Source of the DNA: JBEBXQ01 sp040391535
GTDB taxonomy: Bacteria > Bacteroidota > Bacteroidia > Cytophagales > Spirosomataceae
Direction: 5' to 3'
Length of the DNA stretch: 49,964 bases
NCBI GenBank assembly: GCA_040391535.1
Contig: JBEBXQ010000014.1
Coordinates: 1-49,964, forward strand
Of this stretch, positions 1 through 8,905 are shown in pieces. A program made the translations under genes and the position numbers. The notes beneath the pieces are model-generated. The model was given only the letters and a program-made list of their open reading frames with translations. It was not told where the DNA came from and searched no databases. The number at the start of each line of letters is the position of its first letter. Positions within the stretch are counted from its first letter, which is position 1.

Positions 1-51
1 CGGCTCACAGGATTTTAAGTCCTGCGTGTCTACCAGTTCCACCACCCCGGC
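1..51 (-). tRNA. tRNA-Leu (UAA), 3' part cut by window edge
   Basis: The reverse strand from 51 down begins with the acceptor strand GCCGGGG. A D-arm of leucine type (GGTAGACAC) follows, then the anticodon arm CAGGA-CTTAAAA-TCCTG, which gives anticodon UAA. The variable arm has just started when the window ends, so the T-arm and 3' end are missing. A terminator-like hairpin separates it from the upstream tRNA-Gly, so it depends on read-through or on a promoter in the short gap between them. Confidence 0.93.
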
Positions 52-87
52 TCATCTGATCCGTTGATCGGATGCCTTTTGAGAAAA

Positions 88-109
88 AAAGCACCGATAA
101 AGGTGCTTT
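88..109 (-). terminator. Hairpin and T-run between the two tRNA genes
   Basis: An 8-bp perfect stem (88-95 with 102-109, AAAGCACC paired with GGTGCTTT) has a 6-nt loop. Read on the minus strand it runs into seven Ts, the form of an intrinsic terminator. It lies 8 nt after tRNA-Gly and about 37 nt before tRNA-Leu. It may end the Gly transcript fully or partly, or mark the 3' end for processing. Confidence 0.75.
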
Positions 110-116
110 AGATCTG

Positions 117-189
117 AGCGAAAGACGGGGTTCGAACCCGCGACCTCGACCTTGGCAAGGTCGCGCTCTACCAGCTGAGCTACTTTCGC
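117..189 (-). tRNA. tRNA-Gly (GCC)
   Basis: The 73-nt cloverleaf is complete on the minus strand. The acceptor stem is GCGAAAG with CTTTCGC, the D-arm is GCTC-AGCTGGTA-GAGC, and the anticodon arm is CGACC-TTGCCAA-GGTCG with anticodon GCC. The T-arm loop is TTCGAAC and the discriminator base is T. CCA is not encoded. A consensus Bacteroidota promoter sits about 50 nt upstream. Confidence 0.97.
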
Positions 190-237
190 ATTACTGTTTT
201 TTCGGATTGACTCGCTTGTCATTCCCTTATTGTGGTG

Positions 238-268
238 CAAATGTAACAGGCTATTTTTGTTTGTGCAA
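238..268 (-). promoter_or_regulatory. Bacteroidota-type promoter of the tRNA-Gly gene
   Basis: On the minus strand a TTGC box (265-268) is followed by 19 nt and TACATTTG (238-245). This matches the -33/-7 consensus TTTG / TAnnTTTG of the primary sigma factor in Bacteroidota. The start of transcription would fall near 231, giving a leader of about 40 nt ahead of the tRNA at 189. Confidence 0.75.
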
Positions 269-511
269 GATCCCGAACGAAAAAATTTTATCATTTTCTC
301 AAAGACACTAATTTTCAATTCATTAAAATCAAAACTTTTTTAAGGAATTCCCTTCCTGCTCTCGCTTTCCGGATCAGATTGTTGCAAACAGCTATTTCAA
401 CGCAACGTTTTTCACTTCAGGCATTACCGCAATCTGGTTAAAACTTCTGGAATATGTACTTCGGCATCGTGTCTTAACATTACGATATATCGCAATTCAC
501 TACTTCTGTAG

Positions 512-519
512 TACATTTG
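512..519 (+). promoter_or_regulatory. Possible -7 element for the TerC-family gene
   Basis: TACATTTG fits TAnnTTTG exactly and lies 40 nt before the start codon at 560. No clear TTTG box is found 19-21 nt upstream, so only half of the consensus is met. Confidence 0.45.
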
Positions 520-559
520 TAAATATTAACATTACATATAAGACTTATCACTTGAATTC

Positions 560-1618
560 ATGATATCTAACGAAGTACTTTTCTTTGGCGCCTTTATACT
601 GGTAATCAGCGCGATGCTGATACTTGACCTGGGTGTTTTCAGCAAAAAAAACCACATCGTAAAGTTCAAAGAAGCTGCCGCCTGGACACTCGCCTGGATT
701 ATACTTGCGATGGGATTCTACTTTATCATCAAAACACATGGTGACCTGATCCACGGGATTTCCACTTATGAAGAACTGGCGGTCATCACTCATAAATATG
801 CCCCTCACCTGACTTTAATACAGGGAAATTTTGAGGACAGCATGACCATATACCGGGAAAACATGGCCCTCGAATTCATTACGGGTTACCTGCTTGAATA
901 TGCCTTGTCTGTCGACAATATATTTGTTATCATTCTTATTTTCAGTTCATTTGGCGTACGACCTGTTTATTTTAAAAAGGTCCTTTTCTGGGGTATTTTT
1001 GGTGCTATCATCATGCGGTTTATTTTCATTTTCGTAGGCTCAGCATTGATTCAGCGCTTTGAATGGATTATTTACATTTTCGGGTTATTACTGGTTTATC
1101 AGGGAGGAAAGATATTTTTTGAGAAAGACGGAGATGATCAGATTATCCCAAGCGAGCATCCTGTCGTCAAATTCACCTCTAAATATTTACCGGTTTTCCC
1201 AAGGTATATCGGTGAATATTTCTTCATCCGCTACAAAGGAAAAATTATGCTGACACCCCTTTTTGTGGTTGTACTCATCATAGAATTCACCGATCTGATC
1301 TTTGCAGTAGACTCCGTGCCTGCGGTTTTCTCTGTAACCAAAGATCCTTATGTAGTGTTTTTTTCCAATATTTTCGCCATTCTGGGACTGCGTTCCATGT
1401 TTTTCTTCCTCAGTAACATCATGGGGCTTTTCCGCTTCCTGAAATATGGACTGGGAGTTTTACTTGTGTTTATAGGCAGCAAAATGCTCGCGCACCATTA
1501 CCTTGAATCCATTGGTTTCAAAACGGTATATTCTCTTTATATTATTCTGGGCATTCTGGCAGTGAGTATTCTGGCCTCAGTTGTTATTCCTGAAAAGAAA
1601 GAGGAAGCAAAGGCATGA
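560..1618 (+). CDS. TerC/Alx-family integral membrane protein
   Basis: The 352-aa protein has about eight hydrophobic segments. It carries both family signatures: EYALSVDNIF near residue 113 with Asp119, and EFTDLIFAVDS near 242 with Asp245 and Asp251. These acidic residues in membrane helices are the hallmark of the TerC superfamily, whose studied members (Alx, MeeF/MeeY) export manganese or supply it to secreted enzymes. The substrate here is an inference; tellurite resistance should not be assumed because no ter operon genes are present. The length is close to that of E. coli Alx. The C-terminus is a charged cytoplasmic tail (EKKEEAKA). The helicase gene follows after 39 bp and may share its transcript. 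Confidence 0.92.
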   Translation: MISNEVLFFGAFILVISAMLILDLGVFSKKNHIVKFKEAAAWTLAWIILAMGFYFIIKTHGDLIHGISTYEELAVITHKYAPHLTLIQGNFEDSMTIYRENMALEFITGYLLEYALSVDNIFVIILIFSSFGVRPVYFKKVLFWGIFGAIIMRFIFIFVGSALIQRFEWIIYIFGLLLVYQGGKIFFEKDGDDQIIPSEHPVVKFTSKYLPVFPRYIGEYFFIRYKGKIMLTPLFVVVLIIEFTDLIFAVDSVPAVFSVTKDPYVVFFSNIFAILGLRSMFFFLSNIMGLFRFLKYGLGVLLVFIGSKMLAHHYLESIGFKTVYSLYIILGILAVSILASVVIPEKKEEAKA

Positions 1619-1657
1619 TAAGCCAATAGTTTCAGGTGTAGTTTCGTTAACCCTGCG

Positions 1658-4600
1658 ATGGAGAATATTCTTAAAACCTATCTCAAGCGGCTGACCAATT
1701 TAAGTGGAAATAACAAATCACTTATTCTGAAACGTCTGGCTTCCGAACAGTTTGCCGATTTACACGATGCGGATTTTTTGCTGGATAAGCCGTCTTTTGA
1801 AATTATTAGTCAGCTTTTAAGGCAAAAAAGCCGTATTCCACTATGTGATGTCTTAGATCCCCGGTTTGAAAAGGGAAATCTATTCAGTAAACGGCTACGG
1901 AAAATTGCAAGGACTGATCAGTTCATTACGGAAGAACGGGGTACCAACGATCTTTATGTTGGTTATCCTTTTATAAAGGGACGCTTTACTGACGGTACTC
2001 CTGTCCATGCTCCCTTATTGTTTTTCCCGGTCCAACTAAAAACCGACCGTGAAAAATGGTGTTTATTTCCTGAGAAAAGTTCGGAAGTCATCCTGAATCA
2101 GAGCTTTGCACTGGCCTATTCTCATTTTAATCAGGTAAAAATTACTGATGAAATGCTGGAAAAATCATTTGATGATTTCTCACCTGATCCGCTTGAGTTC
2201 CGGACGGAATTGTATGAATGGCTGAAAGAAACCCCCTTCAGGATTAATTTTAACCAGGATCTCTTTCAGGATTATCTGATTCCTTTCAGCGAACAATCGT
2301 TGGGCGAGTTGAATAAAAATGAAAAAACCGGTGAGCTCAAACTCTATTCAGAAGCGGTTCTGGGGATTTTCCCTCAAGCCGGATCTTATCTGGTACCGGA
2401 CTATTCAGAAATGCTCAGGCAATTATCAACCGGGAGTCTGTTGGATTTGCCCTTGTTTCAAACGGCGCAAACACAGGAAGACGTAAGTAAACAGGCTATC
2501 CGGGAGGAACATATGCTGAGCGTTTTCCCTTCCGATATCGCTCAGGAAGAGGTAATCCGCGCGACAAAAAAAGGCTTATCACTGGTAGTGCAGGGCCCTC
2601 CGGGAACCGGCAAATCCCAACTGATATGCAATCTGATGGCAGACTTTGCCGCACGGGGCAAAAAAGTATTGCTGGTTTGTCAGAAACGGGCCGCGCTGGA
2701 CGTAGTTCATCAGCGGTTACAATCCATTGGTTTAAAGCATTTTCTTGCTCTGATCCATGATTTTCGTAACGACAGGGCTTCTTTGTATAATCAGTTGCAC
2801 GAGCAGATTGAACGCGTTGATGAATATAAAAAACTGAATTATAGTCTGGATGCGGTCTTTCTGGAAAGAGAATTTATCCAAAACAGCCGTGAGACCGACA
2901 AAATTCTGGAAGATTTATCCGCCTTCAGGAACGCATTGTATGATGAGTCGGCCTGTGGCATCTCGGTGAAACAGCTATACCTTACCAGCTCACCTGAAAA
3001 ACGCCATATAGAACTGGATGACTTCTATACTTATTTTCGGCTGGATGACAGCAATACTTTCCGGAAACGACTGGAGGCTTACACAAACTACCTGCAGGTG
3101 CTTCCTGAAAATCATTCCTGGAAAAACAGAAAAGATTTTTCCGGCTTTAGAATACCTGATTTACAGGCAATCACCCGTTTTTTAAAATCCTGGCCTGAAT
3201 TTACAGCTACCCAAAACAGGAATTTTCATGTGCTATGCGGAGTGGATTTTAACTTCTCATTACTCCATAACAGAAAAACGCTGATCCGGACACTGGAAAA
3301 ACTGGCATCTGCAGAACCCCGCCAGTATCCTATTCTGAAACGCATATCGGATATTGAGGGAAGCGCTCTTTCCGAAACACAAAAAATCCTGCAGGAAGCA
3401 CTTCAGTTTTCAGCAGCCAGTCCTCACGTTGAAAGTACTTTAACTAAAGATGAATTACCGGCATTCAAAGAAATGGTTCAGAAATCCATTGAAGCCAGAA
3501 ATTCTCTGGCAGGATTAAAATGGACTTTTTTTCCTTCTGCTGATAAACATAAAATTCTGGACGTACTCGGCAAAAACAATTTTGATATCAAGAAAAACGG
3601 TCTTTCGGATCTTGCCAGATCTGTAGAAGCCAAAATACGACTGAACCATTATCTGTACCATCCGGCCATTGCTCCTCCTTTAACGCTTCCTGATAACAAA
3701 ACCGCGTTTATTGATTATTTCAATCAATATCAGGGAGCCACAGAAAGTGTATTGTTAATGGAATCCTGTGGAAAAGACTGGTCTTTTATCCTGAAAAATA
3801 AAGCACACGAAGCAGCCACAACAGAAGTATTTAAAGATACGTTACTGCAGCTGATTGAATGGCTTAAAAGCTGGGAGGAACCATTTCAGAAAATCAATCA
3901 GTATTTTACAGATTTACAGCAACAATTCTTATTCAGAAAGCCGGAGGAAGCCGCACTGACATTCACCACCGATCTGCACCAGGATTTTGATAATCTGGTA
4001 GAAACTGATACGTTGTGGAATGGCATGACCATGACAGAAAAGGAAGTCATCAACCGGTTACTGAATGAAGCCGGACAGCCGGACAGTATGGTAATAACCG
4101 CTTTGTTTGATAATAGTATACGTCTGGCATGGATCACTCATATCGAATCTGTTCATCCGGAGTTAAGAGCGGTTTCTTCACAGAAAATGAAGCAATGGGA
4201 AACCAGTCTTCAGCAAAACATTGAAACCAACCGTAATCTGAGCCGTGAAATAGCACTCATCAGGCTTCGGGAATATACTTACCAGGATCTTGAGAATAAC
4301 CGGTTGGGAAACCGCCTTACTTACAGGGAACTGGATCATCAGGTGACTAAAAAAAGGAAAATCTGGCCGGTCAGAAAACTACTTGAACATTATCACGAAG
4401 AAATACTGAAACTGGTGCCCTGCTGGATGGCCTCTCCGGAATCTGTTTCGGCTATTTTTCCTATGAAACAAGATCTGTTCGATCTGGTGATCTTCGATGA
4501 AGCTTCCCAGTGCTATGCCGAATACGGACTTCCTTCCATGTACCGCGGTAAACAGGTAATCATTACCGGAGACAGCAAACAGCTCCCTCCCAGCAACCTA

Positions 4601-5590
4601 TACAAGGCGCGGTATGAGGAGTCGGAAACGAATGATCAGTACGAAGTAGCAACAGAAACAGATGCATTGCTTGACCTGGCTGCACAATTTATGCCCCCTT
4701 ATTATCTGACAGGGCATTACCGCAGTCAGTCACTTGATCTTATTGATTTCTCCAACCAGTATTTCTACAATGGCAAACTCCGGCTTTTACCGGATTTCCA
4801 CTACCTCAACCAACAGGACCCGGGGATAAGGTTACTAAAAACAGATGGGATCTGGGAAAACAATACGAATCAGCAGGAAGCGGAAAAAGTGATAGAACTG
4901 GTCAGATCATTGTCTGATTCAGGAAAAAGCATCGGCATTGTTACGTTTAATTATTTCCAGCAGCGGCTGATTCAGGATCTTCTGGAGCAGGAAACACTTC
5001 AGCCGGAGGAACTGTTTGTCAAGAATATTGAAAACGTACAGGGCGATGAACGGGATATTATTATTTTCTCACTGGGCTATGCCCCCGACAGCAAGGGAAA
5101 AATGGCAATGCAGTTTGGTACGCTCAATATGGCCGGCGGAGAAAACCGTCTGAATGTAGCCATCACACGGGCAAGAGAAAGGATTTATATTATTACCAGT
5201 ATATTCCCATCACAACTGAATACAGAACAATCAGTACACGAAGGGCCTAAGTTGCTGAAAGCATATCTGCAATATGCGCAGGAGGTTTCTGAAGGGAATT
5301 TCAGGCCGTTTCTCAGAAAAAACGGATCCTATCATGCAGAATGGCTGTTAAAACAAAAACTGACCGAACAGCATCAGGATGTTGAAGCAGTATTTCCGTT
5401 TGCAGATCTGGCCATCCGTAAAAACAATCTTTTTACAGGATTAATTCTTACGGATGACGATCTGTATCATCAGAGTAGTTCCCCCAAAGAACCACATGCC
5501 AACCTGCCTATCCTTTTAAGGCAAAAGCAATGGCCATTTACACGGATTTACAGCCGGCAGTACTGGCTGGGGAAAATTCCGGAATATTAA
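1658..5590 (+). CDS. Large superfamily 1 DNA/RNA helicase (AAA_11/AAA_12 type) with REase-like C-terminus
   Basis: The 1310-aa protein carries SF1 helicase motifs of the Upf1/Dna2-like group. These are Walker A GPPGTGKS (313-320), Walker B DEASQ (947-951), motif III GDSKQLPP about 20 residues later, GHYRSQ, VQGDERD and the arginine-finger motif LNVAITRARER. Some 630 residues, mostly predicted helical, separate Walker A from Walker B, a large insertion typical of this family. Residues from about 1223 resemble the Vsr-like MTES_1575 nuclease fold: an E in HAEWLL, D1250 in ADLAI, YH1270-1271, and RIYSRQYW. However, the position of the usual catalytic Glu is Leu1264, so this domain may be inactive. 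The role (repair, or nucleic-acid-based defence) cannot be set from sequence, and no defence neighbours are present. The stop codon overlaps that of the convergent gene. Confidence 0.9.
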   Translation: MENILKTYLKRLTNLSGNNKSLILKRLASEQFADLHDADFLLDKPSFEIISQLLRQKSRIPLCDVLDPRFEKGNLFSKRLRKIARTDQFITEERGTNDLYVGYPFIKGRFTDGTPVHAPLLFFPVQLKTDREKWCLFPEKSSEVILNQSFALAYSHFNQVKITDEMLEKSFDDFSPDPLEFRTELYEWLKETPFRINFNQDLFQDYLIPFSEQSLGELNKNEKTGELKLYSEAVLGIFPQAGSYLVPDYSEMLRQLSTGSLLDLPLFQTAQTQEDVSKQAIREEHMLSVFPSDIAQEEVIRATKKGLSLVVQGPPGTGKSQLICNLMADFAARGKKVLLVCQKRAALDVVHQRLQSIGLKHFLALIHDFRNDRASLYNQLHEQIERVDEYKKLNYSLDAVFLEREFIQNSRETDKILEDLSAFRNALYDESACGISVKQLYLTSSPEKRHIELDDFYTYFRLDDSNTFRKRLEAYTNYLQVLPENHSWKNRKDFSGFRIPDLQAITRFLKSWPEFTATQNRNFHVLCGVDFNFSLLHNRKTLIRTLEKLASAEPRQYPILKRISDIEGSALSETQKILQEALQFSAASPHVESTLTKDELPAFKEMVQKSIEARNSLAGLKWTFFPSADKHKILDVLGKNNFDIKKNGLSDLARSVEAKIRLNHYLYHPAIAPPLTLPDNKTAFIDYFNQYQGATESVLLMESCGKDWSFILKNKAHEAATTEVFKDTLLQLIEWLKSWEEPFQKINQYFTDLQQQFLFRKPEEAALTFTTDLHQDFDNLVETDTLWNGMTMTEKEVINRLLNEAGQPDSMVITALFDNSIRLAWITHIESVHPELRAVSSQKMKQWETSLQQNIETNRNLSREIALIRLREYTYQDLENNRLGNRLTYRELDHQVTKKRKIWPVRKLLEHYHEEILKLVPCWMASPESVSAIFPMKQDLFDLVIFDEASQCYAEYGLPSMYRGKQVIITGDSKQLPPSNLYKARYEESETNDQYEVATETDALLDLAAQFMPPYYLTGHYRSQSLDLIDFSNQYFYNGKLRLLPDFHYLNQQDPGIRLLKTDGIWENNTNQQEAEKVIELVRSLSDSGKSIGIVTFNYFQQRLIQDLLEQETLQPEELFVKNIENVQGDERDIIIFSLGYAPDSKGKMAMQFGTLNMAGGENRLNVAITRARERIYIITSIFPSQLNTEQSVHEGPKLLKAYLQYAQEVSEGNFRPFLRKNGSYHAEWLLKQKLTEQHQDVEAVFPFADLAIRKNNLFTGLILTDDDLYHQSSSPKEPHANLPILLRQKQWPFTRIYSRQYWLGKIPEY

Positions 5591-6285
5591 AGCTCGCGGA
5601 TACGGATATTTCTATACCACACTTTGTCGCCATGATCCTGTAAGGCAATATGCCCGCGATCAAACTGTGCAAAGCCTTTCCAGTCTTTAAACTTACTTTT
5701 TGCTACCAAACTATCCCACTCAGGACCTTTCGTTGGATATTCTACTACTTTTTTACCGTTTAGCCAGCTCTCAGCACGGCCGTTTTTCACAACAACTTTC
5801 GCTTTATTCCACTGTCCGGCAGGTTTAACAACTTTCAGATCATTGGGTGGCAGCATATCATACAAAGATCCTGCTTTGTGATTCCCGGCTTCCCCTTTAA
5901 AAGAATCGGGATGCTTTTCGTCATCCAGCACCTGAATTTCCGGTCCTGTTGAATATGGACAGCAGTATTCATCACCTTCCTGCACATGATACATGATGCC
6001 GCTGTTACCACCTTCGCTGATTTTCCATTCCAGTTCCAGTTCAAAGTCGCCATACTGCTTCACGGTCATGATGTCACCACCACCTTTTTTGGTCAATACC
6101 ATCGATCCGTCTTCAATTTGCCATTCCGGTGTAATAGCTCCCTTTTTCCAGATTTTCCAGCCATCAAAAGACTTTCCGTCAAAAATTGTCTCCCATTTGC
6201 CCTTTTTCTGAGCTGTAGCTTCTGTATTCATTGTCATAACTGCTAATAATGAAAAAGCCAGACCACTGATTAATGATAATTTCAT
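5587..6285 (-). CDS. Secreted DUF1080 (3-keto-disaccharide hydrolase-like) protein
   Basis: The 232-aa protein has a signal peptide (hydrophobic residues 4-20, cleavage likely after ATAQ near residue 26). A single DUF1080 jelly-roll domain follows, recognised by IFDGKSFDGWK near the start, GNSGIMYHV, GPEIQVLDDEKHPD, QWNKAKVVVKNG and WLNGKKVVEY, with VWYRNIRIREL at the end. The fold is concanavalin-like. Studied DUF1080 members act on 3-keto-glycosides or bind glycans, so periplasmic sugar metabolism is likely but the substrate is unknown. The length is usual for a one-domain member. Its last four bases (TTAA on either strand) are shared with the end of the helicase gene. Confidence 0.9.
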   Translation of the reverse strand: MKLSLISGLAFSLLAVMTMNTEATAQKKGKWETIFDGKSFDGWKIWKKGAITPEWQIEDGSMVLTKKGGGDIMTVKQYGDFELELEWKISEGGNSGIMYHVQEGDEYCCPYSTGPEIQVLDDEKHPDSFKGEAGNHKAGSLYDMLPPNDLKVVKPAGQWNKAKVVVKNGRAESWLNGKKVVEYPTKGPEWDSLVAKSKFKDWKGFAQFDRGHIALQDHGDKVWYRNIRIREL

Positions 6286-6350
6286 GTGAAAATAATTTAG
6301 CGTTTTTTGCTTTAAAAATGTAAAAATAAGAACTTAATGGAATTTAAAAA

Positions 6351-6869
6351 TCAATGGGCGGTTTTAACTTCAACAGTAACATAAGCAGTCTTTCCCATCA
6401 CAATACCTTTTTTACCTACACCAAATACCAGTCGATCAATCTCAAATTCACTGCTTAATACTCCTTCATTAAAATTAAAATCAATTTCAATTTCTTTGGT
6501 AACCTCTTTGATGGTCAGGTCAAAAATACCTTTATATCCTTTTTCTGTTTTCGTAAGTTTTTTCGATTTCATAATGATTTCGGGAAAACGCTTTGCATCA
6601 AAAAAATCATCACTCTTCAGGTGGTTATCTCTGGCATCAATCCCGGTTTCCAGTGTAGCCACCTGTACCCTGCCTTCCAGAGAACCTTTTTCAGGATTCA
6701 GCGGGTCAAAATATAGCTTACCTGTAAACCCACCGATTTCTCCTTTTACATTAAATCCCAGCTGCTTTACCTTGAAGGTAATCTTCCCGGATTCGGCTTG
6801 TAAAGCCTGTCCGTACAACAATGCAGGCATCAACACAAACAAACACAAAAGCAAAACCAGTCGTTTCAT
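6351..6869 (-). CDS. YceI-family periplasmic lipocalin-like protein
   Basis: The 172-aa protein has a signal peptide (residues 1-22, ending LLYGQA). The YceI beta-barrel follows, seen in GKITFKVKQLGFNVKGEIGG, GSLEGRVQVATLETGID, RDNHLKSDDFFDAKRFPEI and the final FEIDRLVFGVG. Family members bind isoprenoid or fatty-acid-like lipids in a closed barrel, and several are stress-induced. The ligand is not predictable here. The usual central motif RDxHLKSxDFFD is intact. It lies 65 bp upstream of the DUF1080 gene on the same strand, so the two could share a transcript, and it is divergent from the HIT gene. Confidence 0.93.
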   Translation of the reverse strand: MKRLVLLLCLFVLMPALLYGQALQAESGKITFKVKQLGFNVKGEIGGFTGKLYFDPLNPEKGSLEGRVQVATLETGIDARDNHLKSDDFFDAKRFPEIIMKSKKLTKTEKGYKGIFDLTIKEVTKEIEIDFNFNEGVLSSEFEIDRLVFGVGKKGIVMGKTAYVTVEVKTAH

Positions 6870-6975
6870 AAGCGTGCTTTTTTAATATAAACTTATAATC
6901 GTTCGTAAGGTTTACCGGAAAAGCCTTTATTTGTACTAGTAAACGAATCAGTTAATCAGTAAAGTATTCATCCTT

Positions 6976-7365
6976 ATGGCTTCCATATTTTCCAAAATAG
7001 TCGCTGGTGAGATCCCTGCCTATAAAATAGCTGAAAACGACAACTTCCTGGCTTTTCTGGATGCTTTCCCCATCGCCAAAGGTCATTTGCTGGTCATTCC
7101 GAAGGTAGAAACAGATTATCTCTTTGATCTGGACAATGAGCAGTATACCAGCCTGATGCTGTTTGCCAAAAGTCTGGTGCCTGCACTGGAAAAAGCGATT
7201 CCCTGCCAACGGATAGGAATGAGTGTCATTGGCCTCGAAGTGCCCCATGTACATATTCATCTTATCCCGCTCAATTCAATGAAAGATGCCGATTTCAGTA
7301 ATAAAATTCAGCTAAGCAAAGAGGAGTTTCTGGAGATTGCTGAAAGCATTAAAAAGCATTTGTAA
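6976..7365 (+). CDS. HIT-family nucleotide-binding protein (HinT-like)
   Basis: The 129-aa protein begins ASIFSKIVAGEIPAYKIAEND, the classic HIT N-terminus, and carries the histidine triad H91-V-H93-I-H95. HIT proteins of this branch hydrolyse adenosine 5'-phosphoramidates and aminoacyl-adenylates in the cytoplasm. The protein is full length for the family. The start at 6976 places the conserved N-terminal block directly after Met. The gene is divergent from the yceI-like gene and convergent with the Wzi-like gene. Confidence 0.95.
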   Translation: MASIFSKIVAGEIPAYKIAENDNFLAFLDAFPIAKGHLLVIPKVETDYLFDLDNEQYTSLMLFAKSLVPALEKAIPCQRIGMSVIGLEVPHVHIHLIPLNSMKDADFSNKIQLSKEEFLEIAESIKKHL

Positions 7366-7367
7366 CC

Positions 7368-7393
7368 ATCAGCGGTCATTACCGGCCGCTGAT
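7368..7393. terminator. Hairpin between convergent HIT and Wzi-like genes
   Basis: ATCAGCGG (7368-7375) pairs with CCGCTGAT (7386-7393) across a 10-nt loop. It fills the 34-bp gap between two convergent genes, the expected place for a bidirectional terminator. No clear T-run follows on either strand, so function is uncertain. Confidence 0.5.
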
Positions 7394-7399
7394 ACCATT

Positions 7400-8905
7400 T
7401 CAGAATAAACCGGCTTTCCTGATACTTACCATAACACCTGCAGAGTTCTGATATAATTTCCCGGTATCGAAAGCACAGGATACCTGACCGGTCAGGCCGG
7501 ATATGACATCCGACAGAAATGTTCTTTCTATGGCTACAAATCCCGAGAACTGCTTCACTCCTTCTCCAAACGGCGCGTTATAAGTACCCAGATTATGCGT
7601 ATAGGTCAACTTGGTATGCCATTTCCAATCCTGTAAAAATGTACCCTTTAACCCTAAATGCAGTGCCGAAACCCGGTTATTGCTGGTAAAGAAATAAGCC
7701 GGCCATCTCCAGGAAGTTTCGGTAGTCGGCGGTATAACAGGTGAACCAATAGTACGGTTATAATAAGACCAGCCATCTCTTACCTGTACATGATGGAAAT
7801 AGTCGTCTTTGCCACGATATTTCCCGTCTCCTTCAATAAATTCTGCCCCACCCTGACTCTTGGAATTAAAAAACTCCACCAGGGCTTCATTCACTTCAAA
7901 AGCTGCACCATAAGAAATTTTCCTTTTTATTCTAAATCCATGCAGACCGTCAAGTACATTGTTCAGATAGAAAAGTGATCCGTCCTCTATAAAGCTCTGA
8001 CGGTACATAAAAATAGTAGCTCCATAAGTTTCAATTTCCATGCCCATATCCAGCGAACCGAGATGATTACCTACCCGGTTCTCCAGATCAAAGTCTGTTT
8101 TATCTTTTCCGCTGGGATTAAGTGTCCCGAAAATAACATTCAGATAATTTTCAAATCCTTTGGGCATCTGTCCGTTTACAGTCTCGTACGGTGATTTCCC
8201 TCCCCACTGCACCTGATGTACGAATCCGCCGTATAACTTCACTGTACTGGACTCCTTTCCTATTCTCAGGTATAGTGACTTCTGATGTAATTTCAATTCA
8301 CTGGTAATGGGCCTGCCGCTTTCAAACCACCCGTCAGAATAACTACCTGAAAACGAAAGCACGCCTTTTGTAAAAGGAACCGGAATAAACTTATTGGTTC
8401 CAAAATAAACTGCCGGAATGGGCAAAGCATTTCCCGACCAGGTATAAGATCCTAATCCCATGGTAGAATCAGCCAGACCAAGCCAACGCTTCTTTCTTCC
8501 GGCCGACAATTCCCAGTCTTTAAATCTGACCGAAACGTGGGCCTGAGGCAACATCACTTTCGACTGATCAGTAATATTTCCTACCGCTTCTATACCCCCT
8601 CCCACACGCCATCCCGGTTTTCCGTTGGCTGCATCTTCTGATAATTTCCAGTAACTCTCCACACCTGCCCGGGCACTTACCAGTGTTTTTGCTGTTGGCG
8701 AAACAATACCGAACTGATTGGACTGAAACCAGAACGGAGACCTTGCCATGGAATTCACGTAACCTGCTACTTCAACATACGAACGTGTTGTATCGGTATA
8801 GGATCTTGTATTCAGGTGATCAAGTTGTGCGTGTCCTTTGAGTATTAAAAATGGCAAAAAAACGGCAACAGAAATGACTCTTTTAAAGAGGTTTTGGTGG
8901 ATCAT
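7400..8905 (-). CDS. Capsule assembly Wzi-family outer membrane protein
   Basis: The 501-aa protein has a signal peptide (about 1-26, ending GHAQ). Alternating-residue beta strands throughout fit an outer membrane barrel. Blocks such as SPFWFQSNQFG near the N-terminus, SAGRKKRWLGLADSTMGLGS and KGVLSFSGSYSDGWFE are those of the Bacteroidota CapsWzi group. Wzi is a surface lectin that anchors group 1 capsule in Enterobacteria. In Bacteroidota the same family is widespread and its ligand is largely untested. No capsule or exopolysaccharide genes lie nearby, so a capsule role is only a family-based guess. Confidence 0.85.
   Translation of the reverse strand: MIHQNLFKRVISVAVFLPFLILKGHAQLDHLNTRSYTDTTRSYVEVAGYVNSMARSPFWFQSNQFGIVSPTAKTLVSARAGVESYWKLSEDAANGKPGWRVGGGIEAVGNITDQSKVMLPQAHVSVRFKDWELSAGRKKRWLGLADSTMGLGSYTWSGNALPIPAVYFGTNKFIPVPFTKGVLSFSGSYSDGWFESGRPITSELKLHQKSLYLRIGKESSTVKLYGGFVHQVQWGGKSPYETVNGQMPKGFENYLNVIFGTLNPSGKDKTDFDLENRVGNHLGSLDMGMEIETYGATIFMYRQSFIEDGSLFYLNNVLDGLHGFRIKRKISYGAAFEVNEALVEFFNSKSQGGAEFIEGDGKYRGKDDYFHHVQVRDGWSYYNRTIGSPVIPPTTETSWRWPAYFFTSNNRVSALHLGLKGTFLQDWKWHTKLTYTHNLGTYNAPFGEGVKQFSGFVAIERTFLSDVISGLTGQVSCAFDTGKLYQNSAGVMVSIRKAGLF

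Larger units (their letters stand above)
190..559. other. 370-bp gap between tRNA-Gly and the TerC-family gene
   Basis: This non-coding, AT-rich stretch contains the tRNA-Gly promoter (238-268, minus strand) and a possible -7 element for the next gene (512-519, plus strand). I see no other gene, stable hairpin or repeat. In particular there is no convincing long structured leader in front of the TerC-family gene. Confidence 0.6.

Noticed and set aside
560..1618. Tellurite resistance determinant
   Set aside because: TerC-family membership alone does not indicate tellurite resistance; no terA, terB, terD or terE genes are present.
1658..5590. Phage-defence island built on the helicase-nuclease fusion
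   Set aside because: The neighbours are a TerC-family protein and secreted housekeeping-type proteins. There is no integrase, no methylase and no second defence gene, so a defence label is not supported.
7400..8905. Evidence of a capsule locus from the Wzi-like gene
   Set aside because: No glycosyltransferase, Wza, Wzc or flippase genes lie around it; the gene stands alone between unrelated genes.
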